From positions 3,100,001 through 3,164,000 of the forward strand of contig JAETXT010000007.1 in NCBI GenBank assembly GCA_019188255.1: 64,000 nt of DNA, read 5' to 3'. The position numbers and the translations under genes were made by a program. This document shows positions 1 to 11,255 of this stretch, in pieces. Source of the stretch: Verticillium longisporum. Lineage: Eukaryota; Ascomycota; Sordariomycetes; Glomerellales; Plectosphaerellaceae. The notes beneath the pieces were generated by a model. The model saw only the letters and a list, made by a program, of their open reading frames with translations. It ran no database searches and was not told where the DNA came from. Position 1 is the first letter of the stretch, and each line of letters starts with the position of its first letter.

Positions 1-1028
1 GGTCCCTGCATGTGTCGTCTTGTTTCGCTTGGGCTACTCATTGCAGTTCTTCGCCATGTCCAAGGTGATGAGCCTGAGCATCTGTCTACCTGGGAATACT
101 TCATACATCCTTGATATTTCTGTGCGCACGTCTGGATCTCTGGCATACACACATCTGCCTCTTGCTTGCTTGTCTTACCACAGCCACATCGAGGCTTGAT
201 TATCAACAAAGATACTGCCTTGATTGTGTTGTGCAAGCAAACAAATCATAACATCTTGGAACTGTTCGCAAAGTGACCCGACATGTGTTGCCAACGGGAC
301 ATCGGGGGATCATGTCAAGCGGCGCTCCAGATCGCTCCCGAGGACACGCGAAGCTTATACTGCCATGTTAACCCACAGCTCTTCGAAGTACTGCGCGAAC
401 GATACATCTCTTCTCTGTAGCCGAATCGGTAAGATGGTCATTCTAGATGGCGTATCTGCAAGCTTGCGATCATCAGACTGAGAAGCCAGCACGGTCTCGC
501 TGGCAATGCAAAACATGGCAATTTCCAGGAATGTCCTCGGTGGGCCAGCCAGACGTTAGACGTCCAAACCGGCAAGCCACAACGACCACGTTGACAAGAA
601 CAGCACCCAATCCACGTAGTCGAGCATGCAAATGGCGTAACACGTACATTGTCCAACCATCGCACTCGCGTCAGAATGTCGTGCGAGCAGACCATGGTTC
701 TCGCGCGATCACTTCTAGCCAAGAGCGTAGAGATCATGCAGAGATGAAGCTCGCTGTCATCTTATTTCGTGCTCGTAATACTTTGCAGAACGCTTCATAT
801 CTCCATTTTGCCATCACCAAGTCCAGACGAAGCCGTGCCCTGATTCTGTGCGAACAGCCCACACGCGTACGCGACAGACGGCACACTCCTCCCATCGTGC
901 AGATCCAACATGTACACGCATCAAATCGCCTCCAACGAAAAACATACATATCCTGCCGAGAACCGCCGGATCCCTCATCTGCCAGGTGTGCTATCCTGTT
1001 CGCCACCCAGCCATTGAACCCCGCCTCC
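1..1028. other. No gene recognised
   Basis: There is one longer open frame on the plus strand (447-1061, about 200 codons), but it shows no family motif, is rich in Arg, Thr and Ser, and runs into the 3' end of the minus-strand ORF that follows. I regard it as chance. The stretch may hold the untranslated end of a gene lying outside the window. Confidence 0.4.
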
Positions 1029-1295
1029 TTATTTCACTTCGTGCCGCTCTACCCAGCATGATATCCCATCTGCCGTATCCCACCGCAGAGGTTCCGAGTC
1101 CTGGGCCTTGAGGTCGGCCTGCATACTGCTGTACGTGAGGCCGTCGGAGAGCTGCTCCTTGCCCAGGCGTTTGGCTTCCGCGTTGGCGTCCTTGAGATGC
1201 GCGTACGCGCCGAGGGCGACGAATTCATTGCCGCCACAGTCGCGCCAGAGCAGGACGTAGACATGTGGCCCGGAGCCTGGTAATTTCGACGCCAT
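1029..1295 (-). CDS. Small hypothetical protein (88 aa)
   Basis: This is a single-exon ORF of 88 residues starting at an ATG that follows an A-rich leader. The protein is soluble-looking, with several aromatic residues (YVLLW and CWVER segments) and no signal peptide or membrane span. A helix-like stretch rich in Ala, Lys and Glu (about residues 30-48) is followed by a short acidic and aromatic tail. I do not recognise the family. Composition and codon use look like real coding sequence (third positions rich in G/C), and the ORF stands alone between non-coding flanks, so a small conserved fungal protein is plausible. Function is unknown. Confidence 0.5.
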   Translation of the reverse strand: MASKLPGSGPHVYVLLWRDCGGNEFVALGAYAHLKDANAEAKRLGKEQLSDGLTYSSMQADLKAQDSEPLRWDTADGISCWVERHEVK

Positions 1296-1884
1296 GGTTT
1301 TTTTCGGTTATTTTTTCTTCTTCCTTTTGAGTTCTGACCGTGCTTTTAGTCCCGATCGTGATCGAGGCTGAACGCGGTTTCGCGAATCGTGGTTACGTGG
1401 CGAATTCAAGGCGTGGCGGGCTGCGATGAGATGTTGTCTGTGACCATGTGGCGAACCGTGGCCGTGCGCTCATTTGAACATCGGGGTTATTTGATTTCGC
1501 AGTCGTCGTGTCAAGTTGGGACAAATGTAGCCGAATCTCGATGCTCGTCCCATGACGGCGTGTTGTTTGATTGTGGGAACGAGAGGCGTGCGCTCGTGAT
1601 GTCTTGGCGGGGGGCTATGGTTCTTCGGGAGCATGACGTCGGCGGTGATGCATGGCGACCATGTTCGGCTGCACGGCACTACGTAATAGCCATGCCTGGG
1701 CACTGGTCGGCGAGTGTGGACCCACAGGTGCTCGGCCCCGGCCCCGAACGCCGGAGGCCCGCGGCGTGTTGGTACCTATCGCTCCGAACCGTTCTCCCCG
1801 ATGAGCGAGACACGTGTTTTGCGTTCTTTTAAATAAGGCTGCTGGACAGATGACTTTGATTTCTTGCTTCGCTAACATGACAAT
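1296..1884. other. Intergenic, no gene seen
   Basis: This is the upstream flank of the 88-aa ORF and the 3' flank of the dehydrogenase gene. The open frame at 1389-1832 is overlapped by another on the opposite strand, and neither shows protein-like features. Confidence 0.5.
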
Positions 1885-2808
1885 CTACTGCGTTCCGAAG
1901 AGCATGCCGCCGTTGGCGCACACAACCTGTCCTGTGCACCATGCCGACTCGGCAGACACCAACATGCCCACAATGCCAGCAACCTCGCCGACATAGGCCG
2001 GGCGGCCGCCTGCCGTCTCCGCCTCCTTGACGAGCGCATCATCGTCAATGCCGGGACGAGCCTTCATCAGGGGCGAGTGCTCGATGAAGCCCTTGATGAA
2101 GCGCTTGAACTCGGGCGTGTTGCTTTCGTACATCTCGGTCAGGACGGGGCCAGGGTTGATGGCGTTGACGGTCGCGTTCTCGCTGAGCTCGCGAGCCCAG
2201 GTGCGCGTCATAGCCTCAAGGGCGGCCTTGGTGCCACCGTAGACGCTCTGGCCGAAGAAACCGGTGGAGGAGCTGACGGATGAGAGGTTGACGATGCGGC
2301 CGGAGCGATCGTTGGGCAGGTAGGGCTGAACGGCTTGGACGAGGAGGAGGGGTCCGAGAACGTTGACGCGGTAGGACGTGTCGAACTGGTCGACGGTAAT
2401 GTCGGGAATGAGGTTGTTCAGCGCGACACCAGCGTTGTTGATGAGAATGTCGATCTGGAACCTGGCGATGCCCGCCTCCGCGGCCTGCTTCTTGGCCGAC
2501 TCGACCAGAGTGGCAGGGCCAGTAGTGGTGCCGAGATCAGCCTGCACGGGCAGGGCAATGATGTTGTGCTTGCTCTTGAGGTCGGCAGCCAGGTTTTCAG
2601 CGCGGGACTGCGAGGAAGCCGAAGTGTAGCCCAGGATGAGGTTGCAGCCCTTGGAAGCAAGGTTCTCGGCGATGGCGACACCAATGCCTAGGTAGGTAGC
2701 ACAGGGATAGGTTAGCTTTGCACAACGCAGAAAGGGCGCGGTGGAGTCCAGGGTACCTCGAGCGGCACCGGTCACGATGCCGAGCTTTCCATCGAGTGAT
2801 CGCGACAT
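1885..2808 (-). CDS. Short-chain dehydrogenase/reductase (SDR), NAD(P)-dependent
   Basis: This is a classical SDR of the FabG-like, 3-oxoacyl reductase type: a soluble Rossmann-fold oxidoreductase whose substrate I cannot tell. Two exons (2757-2808 and 1885-2687) flank a 69-nt intron, which reads GTACCC...CTACCTAG. Splicing creates the cofactor motif TGAARGIG near the N-terminus (TGxxxGIG). Downstream are NNAG, a serine-rich catalytic strand (SSVSSSTG) followed by YGGTK (YxxxK), and a PGPV motif after the active site. The product is 284 aa, normal for the family. I chose the ATG at 2808 because it begins 10 residues before the cofactor motif strand; an in-frame ATG at 2853 would add 15 residues. 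The C-terminus ends in a typical SDR strand (GQVVCANGGM). Confidence 0.85.
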   Translation of the reverse strand: MSRSLDGKLGIVTGAARGTLDSTAPFLRCAKLTYPCATYLGIGVAIAENLASKGCNLILGYTSASSQSRAENLAADLKSKHNIIALPVQADLGTTTGPATLVESAKKQAAEAGIARFQIDILINNAGVALNNLIPDITVDQFDTSYRVNVLGPLLLVQAVQPYLPNDRSGRIVNLSSVSSSTGFFGQSVYGGTKAALEAMTRTWARELSENATVNAINPGPVLTEMYESNTPEFKRFIKGFIEHSPLMKARPGIDDDALVKEAETAGGRPAYVGEVAGIVGMLVSAESAWCTGQVVCANGGMLFGTQ

Positions 2809-3546
2809 GTTTCTTGTCGAAAAAAGTGTGTGAGAGGGAACAAGAGTAGCCACCTAGGTGGGTGTGGAGGAGAAGGAAGTGCCGTGTCCTCCAGTCGCCA
2901 AGGGCAGGCGATCGGTCACACCTTTTATCGTGAAGCGCATAACCTCGAAGGACTGAAAGACCAGACCTACCCGACTCATTGGCCTCCTGGGATGTCCCGC
3001 GCAAGGAAAAAGCATGGGAGCAATGAGGCGAGCGAATTGGCTTTGGCCAGGACCCCCTCTGAGGCCCCTAGGACGCTGAAGCTACCCCGCCAAAGCAGCT
3101 TCGGCCTGAGCGCGTGCCCCGCGATGCGATGACGTTCGATCCGCGCCAATCGTCTTTCGCGAAAGGCCGGACACAGGTACTATGTACCTGTACCTACCTA
3201 CCTACCTACCAAGTAGGTACCTTAGGTGGTAGTTCGGCGAGAAAGCTCTCTGCCTCTAGCATGATATTATGTCAGCATTTTGACACCCCCTCCGTCGCAA
3301 CATAGTTGCGGACCCTGTGCAGATCCCCACCTCCATTCGCCAAGTGCCAGACAGGAATAGCACCTTTGCACTGGGGCGCAACACCGCAAGACGGACATCG
3401 AAAAGTCTCAACACCAGCCTGCCAGCGAGCTGCCCCATAGCTTTGACAACGACGTCTGTCCTTTCTTCCTGCTGTTCTCTCGCTCCACTCATTCTGCCCC
3501 CCAGCTCTACGACAAACGACGACAACCACCATCCACAACCGCCACC
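2809..3546. other. Shared upstream region of SDR and NAA10
   Basis: This gap lies between two divergent genes. It holds a (TACC)n/(GGTA)n repeat at 3181-3230 and a pyrimidine-rich, CA-rich leader directly before the NAA10 ATG. Open frames here overlap on both strands and look like chance. Confidence 0.5.
3181..3230. repeat. TACC/GGTA tetranucleotide repeat with palindromic end
   Basis: Several TACC units run directly into the complementary GGTA orientation followed by CCTTAGG, so the segment can fold back on itself. The same motif recurs across the window (see 22570-22600 and 23571-23616). Confidence 0.7.
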
Positions 3547-4232
3547 ATGGACATCCGCCTCCTCAAGTCCTCCGACCTCCCGCTGATCCAGCACGCCAAC
3601 CTCGAGAACCTCCCCGAGAACTACTTTCTCAAGTACTACCTCTACCACGCCCTGTCCTGGCCCCAGCTCAGCTTCGTCGCCGTCGACGTGTCGCGCCCGG
3701 CCAAGACGCCCTACGACTACCCCAAGATTGTCGGCTACGTGCTGGCCAAGATGGAGGAGGAGCCCGCCGACGGCATCCCCACGGCCACATCACCTCCCTC
3801 TCCGTCATGCGCACCCACCGCCGCCTCGGCATCGCCGAGAAGATCATGCGCCAGTCCCAGCTCGCCATGGTCGAGACCTTTGGCGCCCAGTACGTCTCCC
3901 TCCACGTCCGCGTCAGCAACCAGGCCGCCATCCGCCTCTACCGCGACACCCTCGGCTTCACCTCCGACAAGACCGAGGCCAAGTACTACGCCGACGGCGA
4001 GGACGCCTACTGCATGCGCCTCGACCTCGCCGACATTCGTGACCGCGTCAACGAGGAGCGCGACGCCGAGCGCGACGCCCGGGGCGACGACCAGGACGAG
4101 GGCGAGGCCGTCGGCGATGTCGGCTCCGATCCCGGCAAGAAGACGAAGCCCGATGGCGAGCCCAAGCGCAAGGTCAAGGTCGGCAAGGCGCTGGGCGTCG
4201 GCGAGCTCGTGGAGAAGAATGAATCCAAGTAA
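3547..4232 (+). CDS. NAA10: N-alpha-acetyltransferase NAA10 (Ard1), with a frame break
   Basis: This is the catalytic subunit of the NatA complex, which acetylates the N-termini of nascent proteins on the ribosome. It starts at an ATG in a good context (CCACCATGG). The first part reads [20 protein letters not shown], then the conserved LPENY, LSWPQL and [11 protein letters not shown]. After the codons for DGIP the frame is lost, and the family continuation [11 protein letters not shown] resumes one frame over. The GNAT acetyl-CoA motif RRLGIA follows, then [16 protein letters not shown] and an acidic, Lys-rich tail. One extra C in the C4 run at 3777-3780 would restore a 228-aa protein. No GT...AG pair can remove the break without deleting conserved sequence. 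Read literally, the protein stops being NAA10 at about residue 78. Confidence 0.88.
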
Positions 4233-4668
4233 AGGAAGGGGGGCGGTGGGCAGTTAGGGCTTGCCTGCTTGAAGCAAGGATGCCCGACAGTCTGAAATTC
4301 TTGGTTATGCAACGGAGAGGGAAGAAGGAACAAAAGAAATCATGATAGACCGGGAAGAGGAAACCAAAAAGGAAAGACGCAGTTTGGCACGGTCCTCGAG
4401 TCCAAGGCGGGGGCGACGGGGTGTGGCGGATATGGTATGATGATGAACCGTAGCCAGCGGCAAGCCAGACATACTAATACTCTGGCGGCCAGAGGTAGGT
4501 AGAGGAGCTCTTCAGACTGGACAGCCTTCCCCAGTCCAACTGCCAGTGAAGCTCCGCCAGCTACGCCGGTATACCTAGGTACTGTAAAGCGATCTCAAAA
4601 GAGCACTCAGAACAATGACGCTTCATAGACGCCAGGATCCATTACTATTGATCATGGGAAGAGCGCTG
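4233..4668. other. Intergenic between convergent genes
   Basis: These are the 3' flanks of NAA10 and of the large minus-strand gene. Nothing recognisable is present beyond short GGTAGGTAG and CCTAGGTAC motifs near 4490 and 4575. Confidence 0.5.
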
Positions 4669-7014
4669 CTACCTGCCGGCTCCCGCCTCTCGTCGTTCCT
4701 GTTCCTCCAATTCCCTCGCAAATGCTTCGTCTGCCTCCATTCTTAATCGCTCCACGTCCCGCGTCAGCGAACTCACCTCTTCCTCAAGTCGGTCACTTTC
4801 CAAGTTCCTTCGCACCTGCTTTCCTGCGCTCACCGAATCTATCTCTCCTTGTGTCCCGGAGGGCTTGGAGACGGCCTCATTCTCCCTTTCCTCCTTTCTT
4901 TTGAGCTGTCCATCTCTAGCTTCGTCGAGTTGTGCACATCGCCGAGCAAGCCTCTTTTCCAGCTCGTCTAGTTGGTGAAACTTATCCTGCGATGTCTGGT
5001 GTAGAACGTCTGGTGCCTGATCACCTTGACTGCCGGGTCCACGCTGCCCCTGGTCGGCAACTCTAGACCAGCCTCCGGCTTGGGGCGCCCCTGGATGGGC
5101 ACCACTGTGAGCGCCAGGCATTCCAGGCGCATGGCCCAGAGGCAGAGCAGAGGGCGGTGCAGAGTCAGGCCCAGTGTTCCACGCACCAGGAGGAAAATCG
5201 CCTGGTGGAGACGTCATCGGACCCGGCCCCAGTGGCAGCACCCGCGGCGGAACGGTCAGAGGTGCCGGCCCCGGTAGGCCCCACGGATTCCCTCCTGCCC
5301 CAGAGGCGACACCACTCCCATGCCTCTGCCCCCGCCGCTCCTTTCGCTCAGCCTTTTTCCTCGCCCTCCTCTCCCGTCTGCGCTCTCTCCGTATACCTCG
5401 CTGCGCCCTCTTCAGCGCGCGGAACGCCTGCGATAGACTCTTAATCTCGGCACGCATGATCTTGCTGTCGACATTCTGAGGTGGGTACTCTGACCGTGTT
5501 CGCTTGGCTTCGGCCAATTCAGCTTTGAGACGTTGAATGTTCTGCTTCGTGATGTGTTCTTCGGGCTTTATCAACCACGCGTGCAGCGTTCTATGGAAGA
5601 CGGGAAATTGCGAGACACTGAGGTCGTCATGATCCGGCAGAGAACTGAGCGATGAGTCGGAGCTCGCTGGTGACCCTGAGCAGGTTGAGGACCCAGATTC
5701 TCTGCGCTGGTGCTGCTGTACGAGCAGGCTCTCGGGAGGCATGCGAACAAGTGGATCATGGTTCATGTGTGGTTTCTGATCATCTGTCGGGAATGACCCA
5801 GGAAATGAGCCTGGCCCAGGAGGCAGTCCCGGTGCCTGCACCGGCCTTGAGTAATAAGCATTAACCTGCGGGCCATGATGTACGTTCGGATGGGTGTTGT
5901 GATATACGGTTCCCGGATAGCCGTGGTTGAATCCTCCACTGAACATGCCTGGCCCAGCGATGACGTTGTCTCGGTAGCTGACCCCATTGGTATCGGCAAC
6001 CAGTCCACCGACGCGGACGCCGTTGCGATCCACGACGAACCTGTTGCCAATGGAGAAGCCTTCGTCGTTGAGTTTGATACCAGCAAAGTTAAAACCGCTC
6101 GATGAAACTCGCGCCGGCTGTAACTGCTGCTGTGGTTGGGGAGCCCAGTAGGGATGGAAAAATAGAGGCTGGTTCGGTGGCAGAGAAGGAGGCAGAGGCC
6201 GGCCTAGATGGTGAGGGCGGTGATGATCAAATGAGGAGTCCCAAGCGCCAGGCATATGAGGACCGTATTCGGCTTGATGTTGCAGGCGAGGCGGCTCGAA
6301 GGCCAGTCGCACCCACATGGCTCGGGGTTGGAAAAAGTATGCGTTCCATTCCGCTGTGACGGCCTCTGCTTCACGCTTCACACCAAGGGCAGGCGATCCC
6401 ACTGCTACGTCAGCGGCTGAAGCCCGACGGAGCTGGTTGAGGTGCACTGAGGCATGAGCCCGGCCGCTGGAGGCGGAAACCGTGGTGTTGTCTGTCTCGG
6501 CGAGCAGCTTGCGATCAATGACGGCTTCGTTGCGTGCAGTGGCGTGATTGGGCAGTAGAAAGTTCAGGAAGGTTTGCCAGTCTGACGAACTCACATCGCG
6601 CCTAGCCCATTCCTGTCTGTAGGGGAAATCATCTGGACGAGAGGTCGATGTGAGAGAAATCGTCTGAGTTACGTGGTGATCCTGAAAGAAGCCCGTGGGT
6701 AGTGGACGAGTTTCGAAGTAATCTTGTGCTGCCGCTGATGAAAGCGAGGAGACGGGAAAAGATGACTCGCTGACTGAGTTGTTACGGCGGTCACTTGCGG
6801 ACGGAGTGAAATTCACCTCACTCTGGTTACTGGATGAAAGGACGGCAGCAGGCTGAAGTCCAGATGTCGAGGCTGAAGAGACTGGGCGGCCATGGGGCCG
6901 GCTGGAAGGGTCACAATACCGAGCATCGGTGCCATCAATAGGCTGATTGGAATGACCACTAGAGTAGATATCCGTCTCGGAGTATGGGGGCGGCGGCGGG
7001 TCGGGAATATCCAT
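4669..7014 (-). CDS. Unrecognised proline-rich coiled-coil protein (781 aa)
   Basis: This is a single-exon gene. I chose the ATG at 7014, which gives an N-terminus MDIPDPPPPPYSETDIYSS; an upstream in-frame start would add 60 residues without protein-like character. The layout is: a PPPPY proline-rich start (a WW-domain type ligand), a Ser-rich disordered segment to about residue 150, a conserved-looking block around residues 200-300 that includes an EWNAYFFQPRAMWVRLAF strand-like segment, a Gly/Asn/His-rich region, a Ser-rich linker (SSTCSGSPASSDSSLSSL), a strongly basic Arg/Lys helix (RRERRRERRARKK), a Pro/Gly linker, and a C-terminal coiled coil with alternating charges ending in GAGR. I do not recognise a catalytic domain. 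A scaffold or nucleic-acid-associated role is possible from the basic helix and coiled coil, but this is inference. Confidence 0.7.
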   Translation of the reverse strand: MDIPDPPPPPYSETDIYSSGHSNQPIDGTDARYCDPSSRPHGRPVSSASTSGLQPAAVLSSSNQSEVNFTPSASDRRNNSVSESSFPVSSLSSAAAQDYFETRPLPTGFFQDHHVTQTISLTSTSRPDDFPYRQEWARRDVSSSDWQTFLNFLLPNHATARNEAVIDRKLLAETDNTTVSASSGRAHASVHLNQLRRASAADVAVGSPALGVKREAEAVTAEWNAYFFQPRAMWVRLAFEPPRLQHQAEYGPHMPGAWDSSFDHHRPHHLGRPLPPSLPPNQPLFFHPYWAPQPQQQLQPARVSSSGFNFAGIKLNDEGFSIGNRFVVDRNGVRVGGLVADTNGVSYRDNVIAGPGMFSGGFNHGYPGTVYHNTHPNVHHGPQVNAYYSRPVQAPGLPPGPGSFPGSFPTDDQKPHMNHDPLVRMPPESLLVQQHQRRESGSSTCSGSPASSDSSLSSLPDHDDLSVSQFPVFHRTLHAWLIKPEEHITKQNIQRLKAELAEAKRTRSEYPPQNVDSKIMRAEIKSLSQAFRALKRAQRGIRRERRRERRARKKAERKERRGQRHGSGVASGAGGNPWGLPGPAPLTVPPRVLPLGPGPMTSPPGDFPPGAWNTGPDSAPPSALPLGHAPGMPGAHSGAHPGAPQAGGWSRVADQGQRGPGSQGDQAPDVLHQTSQDKFHQLDELEKRLARRCAQLDEARDGQLKRKEERENEAVSKPSGTQGEIDSVSAGKQVRRNLESDRLEEEVSSLTRDVERLRMEADEAFARELEEQERREAGAGR

Positions 7015-8136
7015 GGTGGTATGTTGGACTGACTGACGTGCTCGTTGTATCAGACCTTCAGCAGACAGATGGAAGAGAATAGGTTCTGGATAACCTCCAG
7101 GTGTATGGCGGCAGACGAAATTCTGGAAATAGCAAAACCAGATACGGGTTCCATGGGGATGCAATGTCGTCGACGACGATGAGTAGGTGCACAATGATTA
7201 GTAACCCAAGCTCTTTGTTGATTGACGGCGATATAGGTGACCTTGGTGGCGGTGGTGTTTTGGCAGGGTTGTTTGTAGCTTGTTGGCCAGATAGGTGAAT
7301 GTGGGCGAGAGAGTGTGTGCTGGGAGACGGGTCGAGCCTGCTTGCTTACCTACCTCTAGGTACCTCCGCTGCCTCGCCCTTCAGTGGATTAAATCAGCTC
7401 AATGGCTTTGCAGAGGGAGGCTGCTGCAAGGCGCGCGCTGCCTGAGCTGGCGTCCAAGATGCGTTTGGCCTGACTTGTCCGAATCCAAGCACTTGGCGAT
7501 GCGAAATGAACCGAATAGGTTGCCAGCCCGCCTTCCACGTACCGGTGTCATTCATAGTTTGATATGCTACATTGTGGCATTCAGCCAGCCTTATGATGAT
7601 TGCGCAGACTGCAGACTGCAAACTGCCGAGTGCCGGGTTACCTCCTTCGGCTACCGTACCCTTCCCAGGTAGGTATGCTGCCCATCAACTCAGCCCTGAT
7701 TTCAGGGCAACCCAGTGACTATGTGGCGATTGCCCTCTCGGCGCAAGGCAGACTCGAGCCACTCTTGTTGTCGAGGGACGACGATAGGGCCGGAGGGTGA
7801 AGACCCCCCCAAATGGCCCCATTCCGCCGACCGCGTCACTGCATCTGCTTACGCGGCCAGCCCCTCCTGCTAGAACAACCACGGCCATTTCCCCGATCTG
7901 CCATGATGGCTCTGTGCTGTCCCTCAGAAACCGCTAATCTCTTCCCTTCAAGAAGCATGATGGCTTTCAGACTCCCGAATTGAGCTACAAGCACATCTCA
8001 GGTGTGGCTACTCTCATGAAACCCAGCTCTTGAATGTCCTGGCACAGGCAGCCATGTCTGTCATCGCCATGTATGCAGTCCTTTGTGGGCTGACCACGAC
8101 AGCTGCCGCAACATCATGCTCCCTGACCTCTTGACT
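7015..8136. other. Intergenic, no gene seen
   Basis: This is the upstream region of the coiled-coil gene and the 3' flank of eIF2B-beta. It holds a TACC/GGTA motif at about 7345-7366. The remaining open frames are short and mutually overlapping. Confidence 0.5.
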
Positions 8137-9628
8137 TTACCTCTCCAGCTCGTCCCACAGCTGGAAGTCCACATCCTCCTGCTTATAGTGGTCCGCAATG
8201 ATGGTTGAGAGGTGGTTGCGAGAGTGCGCGCCCCTATCAACGTGTCAGTCCGGTCTGCCGCTCATTCTGTTAACACGAGTCCACTCACAGGTTGGTGATG
8301 TATGTGTCGACGAGCTCTGCCGGCACCAGTTCCGTGGCGGCGCTTCGTACATCGACGCCGTTCACAAGTGGCCCATCGGCGAAGCTCACGTGGCTCATGG
8401 AGCTGCCCCATTCATTCAGATTCTCCTCGTCAACCGAGCTCTCTGGACTCAGTTTATAGACGCCACTGAGAACAATGACTGATGTTCCCCGCTCCTTGGC
8501 CGCCCTTGCGATGATTCCGGCGCCTGCATCGGTCACGACGCCGCCATTGGCGAGCACCGACCGAGCGCCGAGCACGACCTTGTTGATGCGCGGCATGTGT
8601 GCCATGAGCCCGGCGTTCATCACGTTGATAGATGAGATACCGACTGCCGAGAGCTTCTTCCTAAAATGGGCATACGGCGGCTCGTCAGACGATGCACGCG
8701 GCGCCTCAGTCGCAATCAGCACCGAAAATCTCCTCTTGGCAGCCGCACGGAGGATAAACTTTTGCACAGTGGCAGAGGGCTGGTGAACGAGCACGTAGTC
8801 CATGGGGTGGATTTGCACCTCAGCAGCCGAAGCGATCTGGTCATCAACCTGGCTGATCTCGTCTTTGATCTCCTCGATGCCATCAATGATTTCTGCCCTG
8901 ATAGCGTTCACTCTGGTCTGTTGTCCGCGCATGGGAGTGGACACACCCGAGCCACCAATGTAGGGAGAACCCGCGCCGATGTAAGGCGATCCCGACGCGG
9001 TGCTGTGCGCATCCACCGTAGGCGCGGCCTCGAGCAAGCTGAGTAGGGTCTTGGGCACTGAGAAGGAGCTGGCAGACGTCAAGGCACCTGGCCGAACTGG
9101 CCGGGGGCCGCTGGATATGTAGTCCGCGCCGGCATCCTGCTTTGTGTACGTGGACGGGGGCCAGTGATGTTCGAGCTTGGATGCGTCGGCGACTGCCGCA
9201 GTAGGTGTCATCTGTACATCGCTTGGTGTCTCATCACCTCCGTCATTTCGGTCTTCGGCAGCCTCATCACGAATCAAGCCCAGCACTCTCCTAACGATAT
9301 TGCCGACGACGAGCTCCTTAGGTTGCGCCGCCACAAGCCGACATCCGACCTGCTGAACCTTCTCAAGCATCTGGTCAACATCCTGAAATCTTGTCTTGGC
9401 CACGACCTGGAGGAGGATGTGTGCAGTGGCAACAGCGCATGGCTCGGCGCCGGAAATCTGTCGTCGCTTGAGGAGGCTAAATGGGCGTTTAGTTGGCGGA
9501 CTTGCCAGAGCGCATACCCATGGGCAAACTCACGAAATAAGACTGTCAATTGAAGCCTCAAGCGTCTTTCCCTTCAGAGACTTGAGGTATCTCTCGAGCT
9601 CCGAGAGGCTCGGCTTCACGGACGACAT
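8137..9628 (-). CDS. GCD7: Translation initiation factor eIF2B subunit beta
   Basis: This is a regulatory-core subunit of eIF2B, the guanine nucleotide exchange factor that recharges eIF2 with GTP in the cytosol. Three exons: 9534-9628, 8289-9476 and 8137-8233, with introns of 57 and 55 nt; all junctions keep frame and give 459 aa. The N-terminus MSSVKPSLSELERYLKSLKG is helical. A low-complexity insert (SGSPYIGAGSPYIGG) lies mid-protein. The C-terminal Rossmann-like half carries the family strands VLVHQPSATVQKFI, FSVLIATEAPRASS, NVMNAGLMAHMPRINKVVLG and the ANGGVVTDAGAGIIA turn. The last exon ends LSTIIADHYKQEDVDFQLWD, typical of GCD7. It is divergent from NEM1. The overall match is strong; alpha or delta subunits are excluded by length and C-terminal sequence. 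Confidence 0.92.
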
Positions 9629-11255
9629 GGTGGTACTGATTTTGGGCGCAGGGCGTTGTGATCGCTCGATTTCGGAGTGGGTGTTGTCGCGGGGTGCCTT
9701 CGTGCGCCGTGTCCGTGGGCAGTCGGATTGCGCGGGGTTCTTCCGGGGACAAGATGTACCAAATCAGCTTGCCGTGAGAAAATCCTTGGCTGCTACCGTC
9801 TTGTATGGCAGGGGCTCGAAACAGGCTGGGCAGACGAACTAGAAATTTGGATGCTCGTCGTCGAGGGCTGATATTGAAGGGTTTGTGGTTCTGAGTCAAA
9901 GCTACGATCAGCGCCATCCCACTCTGAAGTGTGTGGAGGTACGTAGACAATGTACCTTGCTTGGGCATGGTGGGATGGGGAATTTCACAGTGTGCACTAA
10001 CCATGATGAGTTAGCCGCAGGTAAGATTCATGACTTGAATCACGTGCTTATACGGTTTTGCTTCGAGATCGCGATGCCTCCACATCGAAACCAAGCATTG
10101 AAGACGGCTTTCGATCAAAAGATTGAGCTGCTGCTTGCTGTCAGGGCTAGCAAAGGGAGTCATTTGCCTTGGACGTTGAACTTACAAGACTAGGTACCTA
10201 CAATCCACCAACAGCCTCCTTCTCATCACTCTTGATAACTTGCTGCATACCTTACCTAAGGTACACGATATTGAATTAGGCAAGGCTGATGCTGATTTGC
10301 CCGTCCGTATTAGTAACGGGCTAGTCCAGAAGAGAAGGACCCCCCCAAACGGACCTCCTAAAGCTTCACGGCATGCAGAATGTAGCCACAGCTTAGTACC
10401 TCGGCGTAGGTGTAATTACGTAGTCGCTTGGCATCGGCAGCTCGCCCTAGAGGATGGCCAGTCAGAGCACGTGAACCTCATTCCCGTCGCCCCAACTGAA
10501 TGTGGAAGGATCAGCCCAGTCCCTTCTAACCCGACACAGACACGGACTCCCACTCAGGCCAGGTGCGACAGACTGTTGAGCTTCGCTTTCTGACAGCCTA
10601 GGCAGCCTGTCTATTCACTCATTCACTCTCCGTCTGCTTGCTGTGGCACAATTCTCGACCTTCGACTTCGTTGCTCGCGCAGAGCTCCCTTGGGCACTTG
10701 CAATTCGACAAATTCACGACATTGGGTCCCCCCACCCCCTTGCGCCAAACGCGACCATCGTCCGCAGCCGAATCCGAACTGTTTGAGGTGCCCTCCGCGT
10801 CCTACTGAACGTTGCATTGGATTTCGACCTGCATCAGCGACCATCCCTTTGATAGATGCCAGACTCCCTCGTCATCCCCGCCATCCTACCGAAAAGAGCG
10901 CATCCCTGAGGAGAAAACCTTCCACTTAATAATCGTTCATGGCGACGAGGTGATCGCTACTTTCTCTGGGGCAACACTCGAAGCGTCTCAAAGACTGGTC
11001 AACCCCCTCCTCGGCCGACTTCGAACCTCGTATACGCAAAACACACAGGTCGCCGTCCACTCGTTTTTTTGGCACCTTATTTGGACTCTACCGATTTTAC
11101 ATCCATACTTTTCTATTGCGCGTTTCCGGCAGCATCTCCCTTCGCGACCTGTATCAAAACGTTAGGGCCCCCTTGTTGCTCAACCTTCGAAATCTGCTGT
11201 ATCCTTTGTCGGTTTCGCCTATCCCATGCCTTATGGACTACATATACTACCAAAG
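9629..11255. other. Divergent region between eIF2B-beta and NEM1
   Basis: This is 1.6 kb without a convincing gene. Short TACC/GGTA motifs occur near 10191 and 10252-10262, and CACGTG hexamers near 10040 and 10477. The stretch 10810-11255 is T/C-rich and probably includes the long 5' leader of NEM1. Open frames at 9885-10193, 10240-10593 and 10812-11165 lack protein-like composition. Confidence 0.45.

Noticed and set aside
447..1061. 204-codon plus-strand open frame
   Set aside because: No motif, unusual composition, overlap with the 88-aa minus-strand ORF.
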